The notes below the pieces were generated by a model. The model worked only from the letters and a program-made list of their open reading frames with translations, was not told the DNA's origin and did not search any database. A program made the position numbers and the translations under genes. Of a DNA stretch of 64,000 nucleotides, positions 36,061-43,947 are shown piece after piece. Source of the stretch: Lachnospiraceae bacterium Zagget2. GTDB lineage: Bacteria; Bacillota; Clostridia; Lachnospirales; Lachnospiraceae. Within the stretch, counting starts at the first letter, position 1, and every line of letters starts with the position of its first letter. The DNA lies in the NCBI GenBank assembly GCA_001941045.1, contig MSHD01000012.1:79028-143027 (forward strand). Reading direction: 5' to 3'.

Positions 36061-37464
36061 CTATCCTTTGTCCTTTCTGATCGTAAAGTTTCGAAGAATC
36101 ATCCGATCGGTCTGCGTATAGCCCTCTCCCGGTTCGACGATATAGCCGTTCTCTCCGCTGTAGGCGACCGCCGACAGGCTCGCCAGAATATCGTTTTTGC
36201 TCCGAAGGGGAATCTCCTCGCTGTCCAGCGTCTCCCGCTCCCCCATCAGCTGCTCCACATAGCGCTTCATCTTCTCTCTGGAATACGGATTATAGGCCTC
36301 CTTTTTCTGCGCCCGCCTGGCCTCCTCGATCTGCTCCTGCGTCATCTCTTCGATTTCCGCAGCCGTGACCTTTGCAATCTGCCGCTGTTTCCTCGGATAC
36401 CGCAGCGAAGCCATGTCGATGAACTCATTCCGGTCCAGAAGGAACAATCCGTTCATATCCTGCGGCATCTCGTCCTTCATGCCGATATCCTGCATCTCTT
36501 CTATCATATATTTGATGGTATGCTCCACGGACCCACGGATATCCGTGCCCCGGTTGTAGATGAAGCGCATTCTTCCCACCGCCACATGCAGGTAAATATT
36601 GATCTTGTGCTTGATATCCTTCATGATCCGGTCATAGTCATCCGTGAGAAATCTTCTGGCAGACTGAATCAGGATAAGTACCTGCTCCTCAGCCTCCCGC
36701 CGGGGAATCTCTTCCTCCGCCATACAGCCGGTCACGAGCCGCTCCATGATGTCCTCATCCTCCTGCAGACGATCCAGCTGTTTCCGGATGATGCCGCGAT
36801 ATACGTGAATATTCTGCTGCTTGGTCAGCCTGGTATATTCCTTGATGAAGCTTCCCTCGCAGTATTCGATGATATTTTCCGTCAGACTTTCAAACGTTCC
36901 CTCGTTCACCATCCGTTCTATGATCTTACGGATAAAGGTGGACAGCCTTTTCAGCGCTTTGGAGAGCATTCTCGCGTTCCGGTTGACCGGAAGCAGAACG
37001 TCGATATACGGATCCTGTTTCCACATTTCTTCATTTTGAAGTGTATTATAGATGCTGTAAATATAGCCGGAAAATTCCTCCTTTTCCGGTTTGATCAGTT
37101 CCGTCAGAAATTCGGCCAGCCGGATGCCCGCCTCGGTCATCACGATATGCTTTTCATAAGTCACATCGTCCGCCTCTTCCTCCAGCCAGCCGACATTCGG
37201 ATCGGACAGCCTGCGAATCACAGCACCTGCCATATCGTTATAGTTTTTACTTTCAGGAAAATTCTCGTCCTCCATCCGGACATGATTCTCCATCAGATAG
37301 ATCGCCAGCGTGTCGCGCACTCTGCTTCTGGGAATCCGGTATGAAATTTCTCTGTCATACTCCTGGTAGATGATCTGCAGACAGTCCGCATAGATTCGAT
37401 GATTGCTGTTGCTCGCAAGATAATTGAAAAAACCGGCCGGTATCACATCAAATAAATTTTGCAT
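36061..37464 (-). CDS. jetA: Wadjet JetA (MukF/kleisin-like subunit)
   Basis: The 467-residue product opens with the typical MQNLFDVIPAGFFNYLAS..N and contains N-terminal winged-helix and helical kleisin-like segments, including LPVNRNARMLSKALKRLSTFI and a C-terminal EIEEMTQEQIEEARRAQK helix. It matches JetA of the Wadjet plasmid-defence system; the subtype cannot be fixed by eye. The start at 37464 is chosen for GGGGAGGAG 9 bases upstream; a frame from 37536 would add 24 residues without a ribosome site. It heads the jetABCD operon and has its own promoter. Confidence 0.88.
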   Translation of the reverse strand: MQNLFDVIPAGFFNYLASNSNHRIYADCLQIIYQEYDREISYRIPRSRVRDTLAIYLMENHVRMEDENFPESKNYNDMAGAVIRRLSDPNVGWLEEEADDVTYEKHIVMTEAGIRLAEFLTELIKPEKEEFSGYIYSIYNTLQNEEMWKQDPYIDVLLPVNRNARMLSKALKRLSTFIRKIIERMVNEGTFESLTENIIEYCEGSFIKEYTRLTKQQNIHVYRGIIRKQLDRLQEDEDIMERLVTGCMAEEEIPRREAEEQVLILIQSARRFLTDDYDRIMKDIKHKINIYLHVAVGRMRFIYNRGTDIRGSVEHTIKYMIEEMQDIGMKDEMPQDMNGLFLLDRNEFIDMASLRYPRKQRQIAKVTAAEIEEMTQEQIEEARRAQKKEAYNPYSREKMKRYVEQLMGERETLDSEEIPLRSKNDILASLSAVAYSGENGYIVEPGEGYTQTDRMILRNFTIRKDKG

Positions 37465-37506
37465 GGCAGTCGCTCCTCCCCGGCGTTCTTTTCGGATGCT
37501 GATGCC

Positions 37507-37536
37507 ATTATAACACCGAAGAGCAGCGGATGTCAT
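37507..37536 (-). promoter_or_regulatory. Promoter of the Wadjet operon
   Basis: On the minus strand ATGACA (37531-37536), 18 bases and a perfect TATAAT (37507-37512), about 43 bases before jetA. It lies in the 90-base gap after the subtilase gene. Confidence 0.65.
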
Positions 37537-37554
37537 TCTTTTTGTCTTACAATC

Positions 37555-39238
37555 TCACAGCGCCCGGAACACTCCGTAAAGATCCAGCAGTCCATAGCCC
37601 CAGTTCCGGTTCGGATAAGTGAAGGGCTCCGGCCTCGCAGCTCCGCGCACCAGATAGCGCTGCACTGCGGTGCTGTCCATGGCGGGCGCGTTTCCGCGGA
37701 CGACTCCCCACTCCAGCAGCAGCGCACAGGCGCCCGCGCCGATCGCTGCCGCGGCACTCGTACCGCTGAGTATGCCGGGAATTCCTCTCGTATTCACTGC
37801 AGACACCTCCACAGCAGGCGCGGCGACATCGGGAGCAAGCCGTCTGTTTCTCGTATAGCCGCGGCTCGCCTCCTGCCAGACGGATGAATTACGGGCATCA
37901 TAACCCGCAAACGAAATCACACCCTCCGCATCCGCCGGACAGGTCACCGTCGTGTCCGGGTCAGGCCGCAGGAAATACGTTTCTCTGCCGAGGAAATTCG
38001 TAACCGGCAGCCAGGCATGAAAGCTGCAGGCAAAATCCCCGGCGGAATATATCCGAATCGTCCAGATCCCCTCCGTCGGCTCCTGAAAAGCGAGCAGCAG
38101 CCGTTCATCGCCGGAGATCGGTTCTGACCACTCATACTGAATATCCAGAATCGTCCGTTCAAAGATGAAATCATAGCGCGCCCTCTCGTTCCTGCGCAGC
38201 GCGGACTCCGGCACGCGCTCGCCGCCCGGGGCGATGACCTCTGCGTTGAGAAGTCCCGGCGCATCTCCCCAGAGATTCAGCTGAAATCCTTCTACATTCG
38301 CACCCACCCGCAGTTCCAGATCCATATAGTCCGTGGACGCCGGGATCATGCCGTAGAAATGGTGAGCCGCATTCCCCTCATTTCCCGCCGCCGCGGCGAT
38401 CACCCGGCCGGCCTTCCGCGCCAGCGTCTGGAGATACTGCCCGAGTGCCGTCTCCCCCCGTGTGTCCGCCTGCATTGCTGCCGAGCGCGATACAGATAAC
38501 GAGCGGCTTTCCCTCCTGACTGGCCAGTTCATCGAGCCAGCGGATCGCCAGCATGAGATCCGCCTCCTCATAGGCGACAACGTCCTGTGGGATACGCTGC
38601 ATTTCCCGCATAAAAGGCTTCGCTTCTTTCAGTTTCACGAAGGCGATCTGCGCCTCCGGTGCTGCTCCGGTGAAATCCATATCGAAAAGCGGCGAACCTG
38701 CCGCGCTCGACGCCACTTTCGTGCCATGTCCGCTCTCATCCCGTCCCGGCAGTTCCTCCCATCCCTCCGTCAGCATACGATCAATATCCGTCGATGTGTA
38801 AACGCTGCCATACAAAAAACCTTCCGGCGCTGTCCCGCTCTGGTCAGTCTGATCCCACAGCGCGAGCACCCGGCTGCGCCCGCTGCCCGTCCGAAAGACC
38901 TCCTGCTCCAGCGCAATGCCGGAGTCAAGGAAACCGATAATCACCTTCTCCCCCGACAGCTCCAGCGCCGGCTGTCGCTGAATGGCATAGATGCCGCTCT
39001 TCTCAAGGCTCTCCGTTTCCATCGGCGCATAGCAGGCCATCCCCGTAAAATCTCCGACCGGCAGGCTCTGCCGCGCCCCGAACAGCCGCTCCCTTTCCAC
39101 ATAAAAAACCGTAAAAAGAGAACTCACCCGCTGCACACACTGTGCGTACAGCAGGGAGTCCTCCATCGACGATACAGTGTCCGTCTTCCATATCAGATCA
39201 ATATAATCATTCGAGAGAATCGCTTCCCGGCAGGTCAT
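37555..39238 (-). pseudogene. Csp-like S8 (subtilisin) serine peptidase with a frameshift
   Basis: Two overlapping reading frames (39238-38378 and the rest to 37555) together make a protein of about 560 residues of the clostridial Csp type. The catalytic Asp105 (IIGFLDSGIA) and His171 (DESGHGTKV) are in the first frame; the Ser (GILSGTSAAAAIG) and the family ending YPNRNWGYGLLDLYGVF are in the second. The frame changes in a run of six G (coding strand, about 38454-38459), where five would keep it open. Either the gene is disrupted, the run is phase-variable, or the sequence has an indel error. Csp proteases process germination factors in some clostridia; that role is not shown here. The ATG follows GGAAGTGAG. 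Confidence 0.82.
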
Positions 39239-39345
39239 GGCTTCTCACTTCCGCACATCATCCCTATATTGTATGCAGCAGTCTGCTTTCCTGTTTTCAT
39301 GATGTCCACACCAGCAATATACCCGTTTACCCTCGATGACTACAA

Positions 39346-39918
39346 TCATCCCAGAATTCCCAGATACCCCGCCACAATGCCGACCAGCGCGGAAGCCCCG
39401 ATATAGACGACCGGATGCCTGTTCCACTTCTTAATTGCCAGGTAGATCAATACAGCCAGCACAATTCCAAACCAGTTAAAGGCGCCGAGCGGATCGGTCG
39501 GCAGATCGGTAACCGTGAGAAGCGTCGCCAGCACCACAGAAAATCCTGCCGCGGCGATGAGTCCTGTGGAAGCCGGACGCAGTCCGTAGAAAGCATTCTG
39601 CACAATGGCGCTGCTCTTAAACTTCTGAAGCACTTTGGAGATCAGAATAATCACAATGATCGAAGGCGTAACCAGTCCAAGCGTCGCCACAATGCCGCCG
39701 ATCACCCCACTCGCATGGAAGCCCGCGTAGGTCGCCGCATTGACGCCGATCGCGCCGGGCGTTGACTCGGAGATCGCGATCAAATCCGTCAGGTCGTGCG
39801 TGGTAAACCAGCCTGTCTTCTGACTGATCTCCTGCAGAAAAGGCAGCGTCGCGAGTCCGCCGCCGATCGCGAACAGTCCCGCCTTAAAAAATTCATAGTA
39901 TAATCTCAGCAGCAACAT
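39346..39918 (-). CDS. Chromate transporter half (CHR domain), second of a pair
   Basis: The 190-residue membrane protein has the CHR signature FFKAGLFAIGGGLATLPFLQ, then LIAISESTPGAIGVNAATYAGF, and five to six hydrophobic segments. Short-chain CHR proteins work as pairs of antiparallel halves to export chromate (or sulfate/other anions). The ATG at 39918 follows AGGAGGTGG and is one base after the stop of the partner gene, so the two are coupled. Confidence 0.88.
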   Translation of the reverse strand: MLLLRLYYEFFKAGLFAIGGGLATLPFLQEISQKTGWFTTHDLTDLIAISESTPGAIGVNAATYAGFHASGVIGGIVATLGLVTPSIIVIILISKVLQKFKSSAIVQNAFYGLRPASTGLIAAAGFSVVLATLLTVTDLPTDPLGAFNWFGIVLAVLIYLAIKKWNRHPVVYIGASALVGIVAGYLGILG

Positions 39919-39919
39919 C

Positions 39920-40504
39920 TTAAGCCACCTCCTTCTTGCCGCTTCCGCCGTGCAGCACCACACCTGCCACCCCGGCGATCACAACATAGACGATCGGTGA
40001 GATGCTTGTCAGATTCGGATAAAAGCTCTGCGCCACCGTAAGAATCGCAGAGACAAGAAATACAGCCAGGAAAATCACTGTCGTCGGCGAGTCAATCACC
40101 GATTTCTTCCAGAGCTTCTGCACCGCATTGAAGATCAGCACGCACACGCAGACGCGGATACCCGAGAAAGCGTACTGCACAAGCGCCAGATCCGCAAAGT
40201 TCGTCAGGAAGGCCGCGATGATCGAGATAATCACCAGCGAAGGAAATACGACGCCGAGTGTCGCCATAATGCCGCCAAGAATTCCCGCCTCCTTATAGCC
40301 GATAAAGGTCGCTGTATTGACCGCGATAATGCCTGGCGTGCACTGCCCGATCGCATAATAGTCTGTCAGCTCCTCTTCCGTCGCCCAGTGCCGGTTCTCT
40401 ACGACTTCACGCTGCAGCATCGGCAGCATCGCATAACCGCCGCCGAAGGTCAGGCCGCCGATCCGCGCGAAAGTCAGAAACATATCTGTCAGTTTTTTTA
40501 ACAT
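39920..40504 (-). CDS. Chromate transporter half (CHR domain), first of a pair
   Basis: The 194-residue membrane protein has FARIGGLTFGGGYAMLPMLQ and YYAIGQCTPGIIAVNTATFIGY, the CHR family hallmarks, and about six hydrophobic segments. The start at 40504 follows AAAGGAG; a TTG six codons earlier overlaps the ribosome site. It is divergent from a LysR-type gene that probably controls it. Confidence 0.88.
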   Translation of the reverse strand: MLKKLTDMFLTFARIGGLTFGGGYAMLPMLQREVVENRHWATEEELTDYYAIGQCTPGIIAVNTATFIGYKEAGILGGIMATLGVVFPSLVIISIIAAFLTNFADLALVQYAFSGIRVCVCVLIFNAVQKLWKKSVIDSPTTVIFLAVFLVSAILTVAQSFYPNLTSISPIVYVVIAGVAGVVLHGGSGKKEVA

Positions 40505-40528
40505 TCTTCCACTCCTTTCCAATTCCGC

Positions 40529-40587
40529 TTGACATTATAGCACGCGGTATCCTATATTAAAATTATTGATTTTATATATTATATATA
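40529..40587 (+). promoter_or_regulatory. lysR promoter and candidate LysR operator
   Basis: TTGACA (40529-40534), 18 bases and TATATT (40553-40558) form a good plus-strand promoter. Directly downstream lie the inverted repeat AAAAT-TATTG-ATTTT (40559-40573) and the AT palindrome TATATATTATATATA (40573-40587), well placed for autoregulation and for control of the divergent transporter genes. Confidence 0.6.
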
Positions 40588-40610
40588 CGTTTTTACTATA
40601 GGAGGAACGC

Positions 40611-41483
40611 ATGGACTTAAAACAACTTTCTTATTTTACAGCGGTGGTTGAGGAAGGAACGATCTCCGCGGCAGCGCGCAGACTGCATCTCACCCAGCCG
40701 CCCTTGAGCGCTCAGATGAAGGCATTGGAGGAAGAAGCCGGCTGCGTCCTCTTCGAACGCGGTTCCCGGCAGATCCGGCTGACTGCGGCCGGACAGATGC
40801 TCTATGGACGCGCACAGAAGATGCTGGAGCTTGCCGACATCACAGTGCGGGAACTGCAGGATTATCAGGAAGGGACGGGCGGAGTCCTGCGGCTCGGCGT
40901 CGTCTCCTCCATCGGCAGTAGTTTTCTGACCGGCGCCGTCTGCAGCTTTTGCACGGAGCATCCACAGGTCAATTTTGAGCTGACCGAAGGAAACACCTAC
41001 CAGCTGCTGGATGGGATTTCCTCCGGCCTCATTGAGCTCGCCATCGTCCGCAGCCCTTTTCCCGAAAAAGGACTGATCTCCATCCCGCTGCTGGATGAAC
41101 CGTTGCTGGCGGCAGGACATCAGAAATATTTTTCCGGAAAAGATTCGCTGACACTGGCTGATCTGAAGGAAACGCCGCTCATCCTGTACCGCAGATGGGA
41201 ATCCATCCTGCTGGAACAATTTCAATCAGCAGGTTTTCAGCCGCGCGTTTTCTGTAAAAATGACGACGCCAGAACTTCGGCGGCCTGGGCGGATGCCGGA
41301 CTCGGCGTCGCAATTCTCCCGGCCTCCGCATCCTGCCATTTTCATCATCCGGACAGCCAAATCCTGCCTGTCAAGGATCTCGGCCTTCTCTCCGGCATCT
41401 GCCTGGTGCACAGCGAGGGAGCCTACATCTCCGCGGCGGCCCGTGCGTTCATGCAGCACCTTCCGGAACACATCTCGAGCTAA
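40611..41483 (+). CDS. LysR-family transcriptional regulator
   Basis: The 290-residue protein has the LysR N-terminal helix-turn-helix (MDLKQLSYFTAVVEEGTISAAARRLHLTQPPLSAQMKALE in segments, residues 1-60) and a periplasmic-binding-like effector domain (about 90-285). The ATG follows AGGAGG. Divergence from the two CHR genes suggests that it regulates them; the effector is not known. Its 3' end overlaps the convergent phospholipase-like gene by four bases. Confidence 0.92.
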   Translation: MDLKQLSYFTAVVEEGTISAAARRLHLTQPPLSAQMKALEEEAGCVLFERGSRQIRLTAAGQMLYGRAQKMLELADITVRELQDYQEGTGGVLRLGVVSSIGSSFLTGAVCSFCTEHPQVNFELTEGNTYQLLDGISSGLIELAIVRSPFPEKGLISIPLLDEPLLAAGHQKYFSGKDSLTLADLKETPLILYRRWESILLEQFQSAGFQPRVFCKNDDARTSAAWADAGLGVAILPASASCHFHHPDSQILPVKDLGLLSGICLVHSEGAYISAAARAFMQHLPEHISS

Positions 41484-42274
41484 AAACCATCATAATTCCG
41501 ATAAAGCCGCGCCGACAAGAGCGCATTTTCATCAAGCGCTCGACTGTAATTCCGGATCTCCTCTGCGGCCGGTGCGACGCCTCTCTCCAGACGCTCCTCA
41601 AGGAACCGGTCGCTCTCCTGGCAGAAGCGGTTCACCTCGCCGTCCATGATGAGACCGCCAAGCCCCTGCTCCTGTCGCGTCAGGCGGGAAAGAGCCTTCA
41701 GAAAACTTCTCTTTCGCGGATTTTCACAAGTGAAAAAACGCAGCGTCCGGCGAAAACCGTGAATACATACGCCGATCTGCTGCGGCGATACCCTCTCATA
41801 CATCCGGGAAATCTGCTCCCGTGTATGCGCGCGGCTGATCAGATGATGAATCGGCACATAGCGGCGCGGATCGCGCCCGTCCAGCTCCATCAGATAGCGG
41901 TCCAGTTCCGTCTCGATCTCGATATGGCCGACCTTTTTTTCCTCCATATAATAACCGACAAAAGGATGACATTCGCTGTCCAGAATGAAGTGACAGATAT
42001 ATCCGTACAGATAGGCGCGCAGCGCCGGATCCGGTTTTTGCCGATACTCTGCTCTGCCGCGTTCAAAAAAATCCGCCGCAAGTTCTTTATGCATCCGCGT
42101 TCCCTGCTGATTGATCCTGTTTTTGCAGACAGGTACGTAATAAAACAGAAGATCCGGGCCGTGCAGTCCGAGCAGGAAGGCGTCCTTCGCCTGCCGGATG
42201 ATCTGCCGCTCCTTTTCGGGAAGCTCCCGGTAAACCTTTTTCCCAAATCGATAATGTGCGTAAGCTGCGGGCAT
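41480..42274 (-). CDS. Zinc-dependent phospholipase C family protein
   Basis: The 264-residue product starts MPAAYAHYRFG, with further His/Asp ligands in LGLHGPDLLFYY, MHKELAADFF and YICHFILDSECHPF, the pattern of the zinc-dependent phospholipase C / DUF-type metal hydrolase family. No signal peptide is seen, so it is probably cytoplasmic and its substrate is unknown. The start at 42274 is chosen for AGGAGTAAGGA upstream; a longer frame from 42349 lacks a ribosome site. Confidence 0.78.
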   Translation of the reverse strand: MPAAYAHYRFGKKVYRELPEKERQIIRQAKDAFLLGLHGPDLLFYYVPVCKNRINQQGTRMHKELAADFFERGRAEYRQKPDPALRAYLYGYICHFILDSECHPFVGYYMEEKKVGHIEIETELDRYLMELDGRDPRRYVPIHHLISRAHTREQISRMYERVSPQQIGVCIHGFRRTLRFFTCENPRKRSFLKALSRLTRQEQGLGGLIMDGEVNRFCQESDRFLEERLERGVAPAAEEIRNYSRALDENALLSARLYRNYDGF

Positions 42275-42384
42275 TTCCTTACTCCTGTTCTCTGTAGATT
42301 CGATTTCCCACTGACTTTCCAAGTATAACACAAAATAAATTTCCTGCATATGATGAAGTGTAAATAGATTTTGGAGGTTATCAT

Positions 42385-42618
42385 ATGGCTGATTTAAGTT
42401 CGAGAAACGGCTGTGGCTGCAGCGGCGGCATCTTCGGCGGCAGCTCCTGCTGCACCTGGATCTGCATCCTGATTCTTCTGAGCGAGTGCTGCGGAAACGG
42501 AGGCGGCATCTTCGGCGGAGACGGCTGTGGCTGCGGCGACAACAGCTGCATCTGGATCATCCTTCTGCTCCTGTTCTGCGGAAACGGCTTCGGCGGCTGC
42601 GGAAACTCCTGCTGCTAA
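42385..42618 (+). CDS. Small Gly/Cys-rich protein (chorion-class high-cysteine HCB-13 type)
   Basis: The 77-residue product contains about 14 cysteines and many glycines. It holds two similar halves, each a CGC..G.FGG block followed by a hydrophobic stretch (CTWICILILLSECC and CIWIILLLLFCG). Proteins of this look are common in Lachnospiraceae and carry the odd label 'chorion class high-cysteine HCB protein 13'; their function is unknown. GGAGG precedes the ATG at 8 bases and a strong terminator follows the stop. Confidence 0.8.
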   Translation: MADLSSRNGCGCSGGIFGGSSCCTWICILILLSECCGNGGGIFGGDGCGCGDNSCIWIILLLLFCGNGFGGCGNSCC

Positions 42619-42635
42619 CGCATGATGTCCCCTGC

Positions 42636-42670
42636 GGACTGCCGGAACTTCCGGCAGTCCCACCCCTTTT
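42636..42670 (+). terminator. Strong intrinsic terminator after the high-cysteine gene
   Basis: A perfect stem GGACTGCCGGA / TCCGGCAGTCC with a 3-base loop is followed by TTTT after a short C-rich spacer, 17 bases past the stop at 42618. Confidence 0.8.
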
Positions 42671-42720
42671 GTCAGACAGCATTCATGCATGATTCTCCGT
42701 GACAAATCATATATTTTAGC

Positions 42721-43056
42721 ATGACTTCCTTTGACGAAGCGATTCTCCCACCGGAGCTGAAACTGTTCAAAATCCTTCTGCCTTTTCTTCCCCCTGACGC
42801 GCAGAAAATCCTGGCAGTCTTCCTCAAGTGGACGGAACTTATCGGTACAGTCCGCTATTATGAGCAGCATCCACCCACGCAGTGCAATCCCGATGTTCAA
42901 AGCCTGCTGAAGTGCCTGAAGGATATCCTGCCACCCGAAGAGCTCTCGCAGATGGAACAGTTTATGGATATTTTTGAAAATATGGATCAGTACCGGGAAA
43001 TGTTCGAGAGCTTTTCTGCCTTTGACATGCCCGGCCAGAAAGAAGGTGACCTGTGA
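42721..43056 (+). CDS. Hypothetical protein, helical, coupled to the next gene
   Basis: The 111-residue product is unrecognised. It is predicted mostly helical and rich in Leu, Pro and Glu (SFDEAILPPELKLFKILLPF near the start; CLKDILPPEELSQMEQFM). It has no signal peptide. No clear ribosome site precedes the ATG and an in-frame stop lies 21 bases upstream, so the start is fixed but weak. Its last codons overlap the start of the next gene by four bases (GTGA), a common sign of a coupled pair. Confidence 0.65.
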   Translation: MTSFDEAILPPELKLFKILLPFLPPDAQKILAVFLKWTELIGTVRYYEQHPPTQCNPDVQSLLKCLKDILPPEELSQMEQFMDIFENMDQYREMFESFSAFDMPGQKEGDL

Positions 43057-43343
43057 ATACACCGGAATGGTTTTACGATGAACGCGTACAGAAGATCGCA
43101 CCCGAAAAATTGCAGCTCCTCATGAGTCTGGCGAGTCAGCTCGACGGCAAATCATCCCAGAAAGAAATGCTGCCCATCCTGCTGGGCGCGGCGGCCAGCG
43201 CAAGCCGCCGGGGCCTGAGTTTTACCAAAGACGAGTTTGATCTCATCTTCCGCATCATGAAGGAGGGCAAATCTGCAGAGGAGCAGGCGCAGATGGATCG
43301 AACGCTCGAGAAGGCACAGCAGCTATTTCAGCAGAAGCGGTAA
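43053..43343 (+). CDS. Hypothetical protein, second of a coupled pair
   Basis: The 96-residue product is unrecognised and helical, with short alternating charged and hydrophobic segments (EKLQLLMSLASQL, MLPILLGAAASASRRGLSF). The start is GTG overlapping the previous stop, with AAAGAAGGTGA just upstream as ribosome site. Its 3' end overlaps the convergent truncated DUF4317 gene by 21 bases. Confidence 0.65.
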   Translation: MNTPEWFYDERVQKIAPEKLQLLMSLASQLDGKSSQKEMLPILLGAAASASRRGLSFTKDEFDLIFRIMKEGKSAEEQAQMDRTLEKAQQLFQQKR

Positions 43344-43940
43344 GGCGCCTCCATCTCCAAAGATCTCAATCCTGCCGCTGTCACCGCCGCGATCCCGGAA
43401 AGCCGGAAAGAGAAAGCCGCTCTGCGGCTTCTGCGGCTCGTAGTCCCCGCTGACCCGGCAGTAAGAGCCGACCAGGAAGGAATAGACCTCCTCCGACTCC
43501 CACTGGCTCTCCTTGTCCGTACCCTTTCGCGGGATGTCGTAGCTGCCATAGAACAGATAGAAAGCGTAGGGACTGCCCGTCTGATACCGCTCGCCCGTGA
43601 TCTCGTACAGCGTCTCCAGGAGCGCGTCGTTCTTCAATTCGCAGCCCTTCAACGCCATCAACATCTGCCAGACGCCGCCGGGTCTCTGGTCCGCCGCGTC
43701 AAATACATATTCTTTCAACTGCACATTCGTCTCCGAAAAGGGAATCGTCTTCGCGATCTCAAGATTTTCTTTCTGCTCCGCCTCTGTCAGTCGTTTAAAA
43801 TGGCGGTTGAAACTCCCGTCCACATAGCCTTCCTCATCAAAATATGCCCCTGCAATCCTGCTGAAGCAATTTCTGCTTAAAGTCATTCTTCTGGTGAGCT
43901 CCAACATATCCTCGCGGCGAATGCTTCCCTGCTGTCTCAT
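43323..43940 (-). CDS. DUF4317 family protein, C-terminally truncated
   Basis: The 205-residue product matches the N-terminal half of DUF4317 proteins: RREDMLELTRRM...CFSRIAGAYFDEEG, then a middle with LKNDALLETLYEIT and SEEVYSFLVGSYCRV, and QSGFLFPAFRDRG. Members known to me run to roughly 380-400 residues; here the frame ends shortly after FLFPAF, and the lost part would overlap the convergent gene at 43053. The ATG at 43940 follows GAGGGAG and lies 7 bases after the CLC gene, so it is cotranscribed. Function is unknown; the copy may be inactive. Confidence 0.7.
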   Translation of the reverse strand: MRQQGSIRREDMLELTRRMTLSRNCFSRIAGAYFDEEGYVDGSFNRHFKRLTEAEQKENLEIAKTIPFSETNVQLKEYVFDAADQRPGGVWQMLMALKGCELKNDALLETLYEITGERYQTGSPYAFYLFYGSYDIPRKGTDKESQWESEEVYSFLVGSYCRVSGDYEPQKPQSGFLFPAFRDRGGDSGRIEIFGDGGALPLLLK

Positions 43941-43947
43941 ATTCTCT

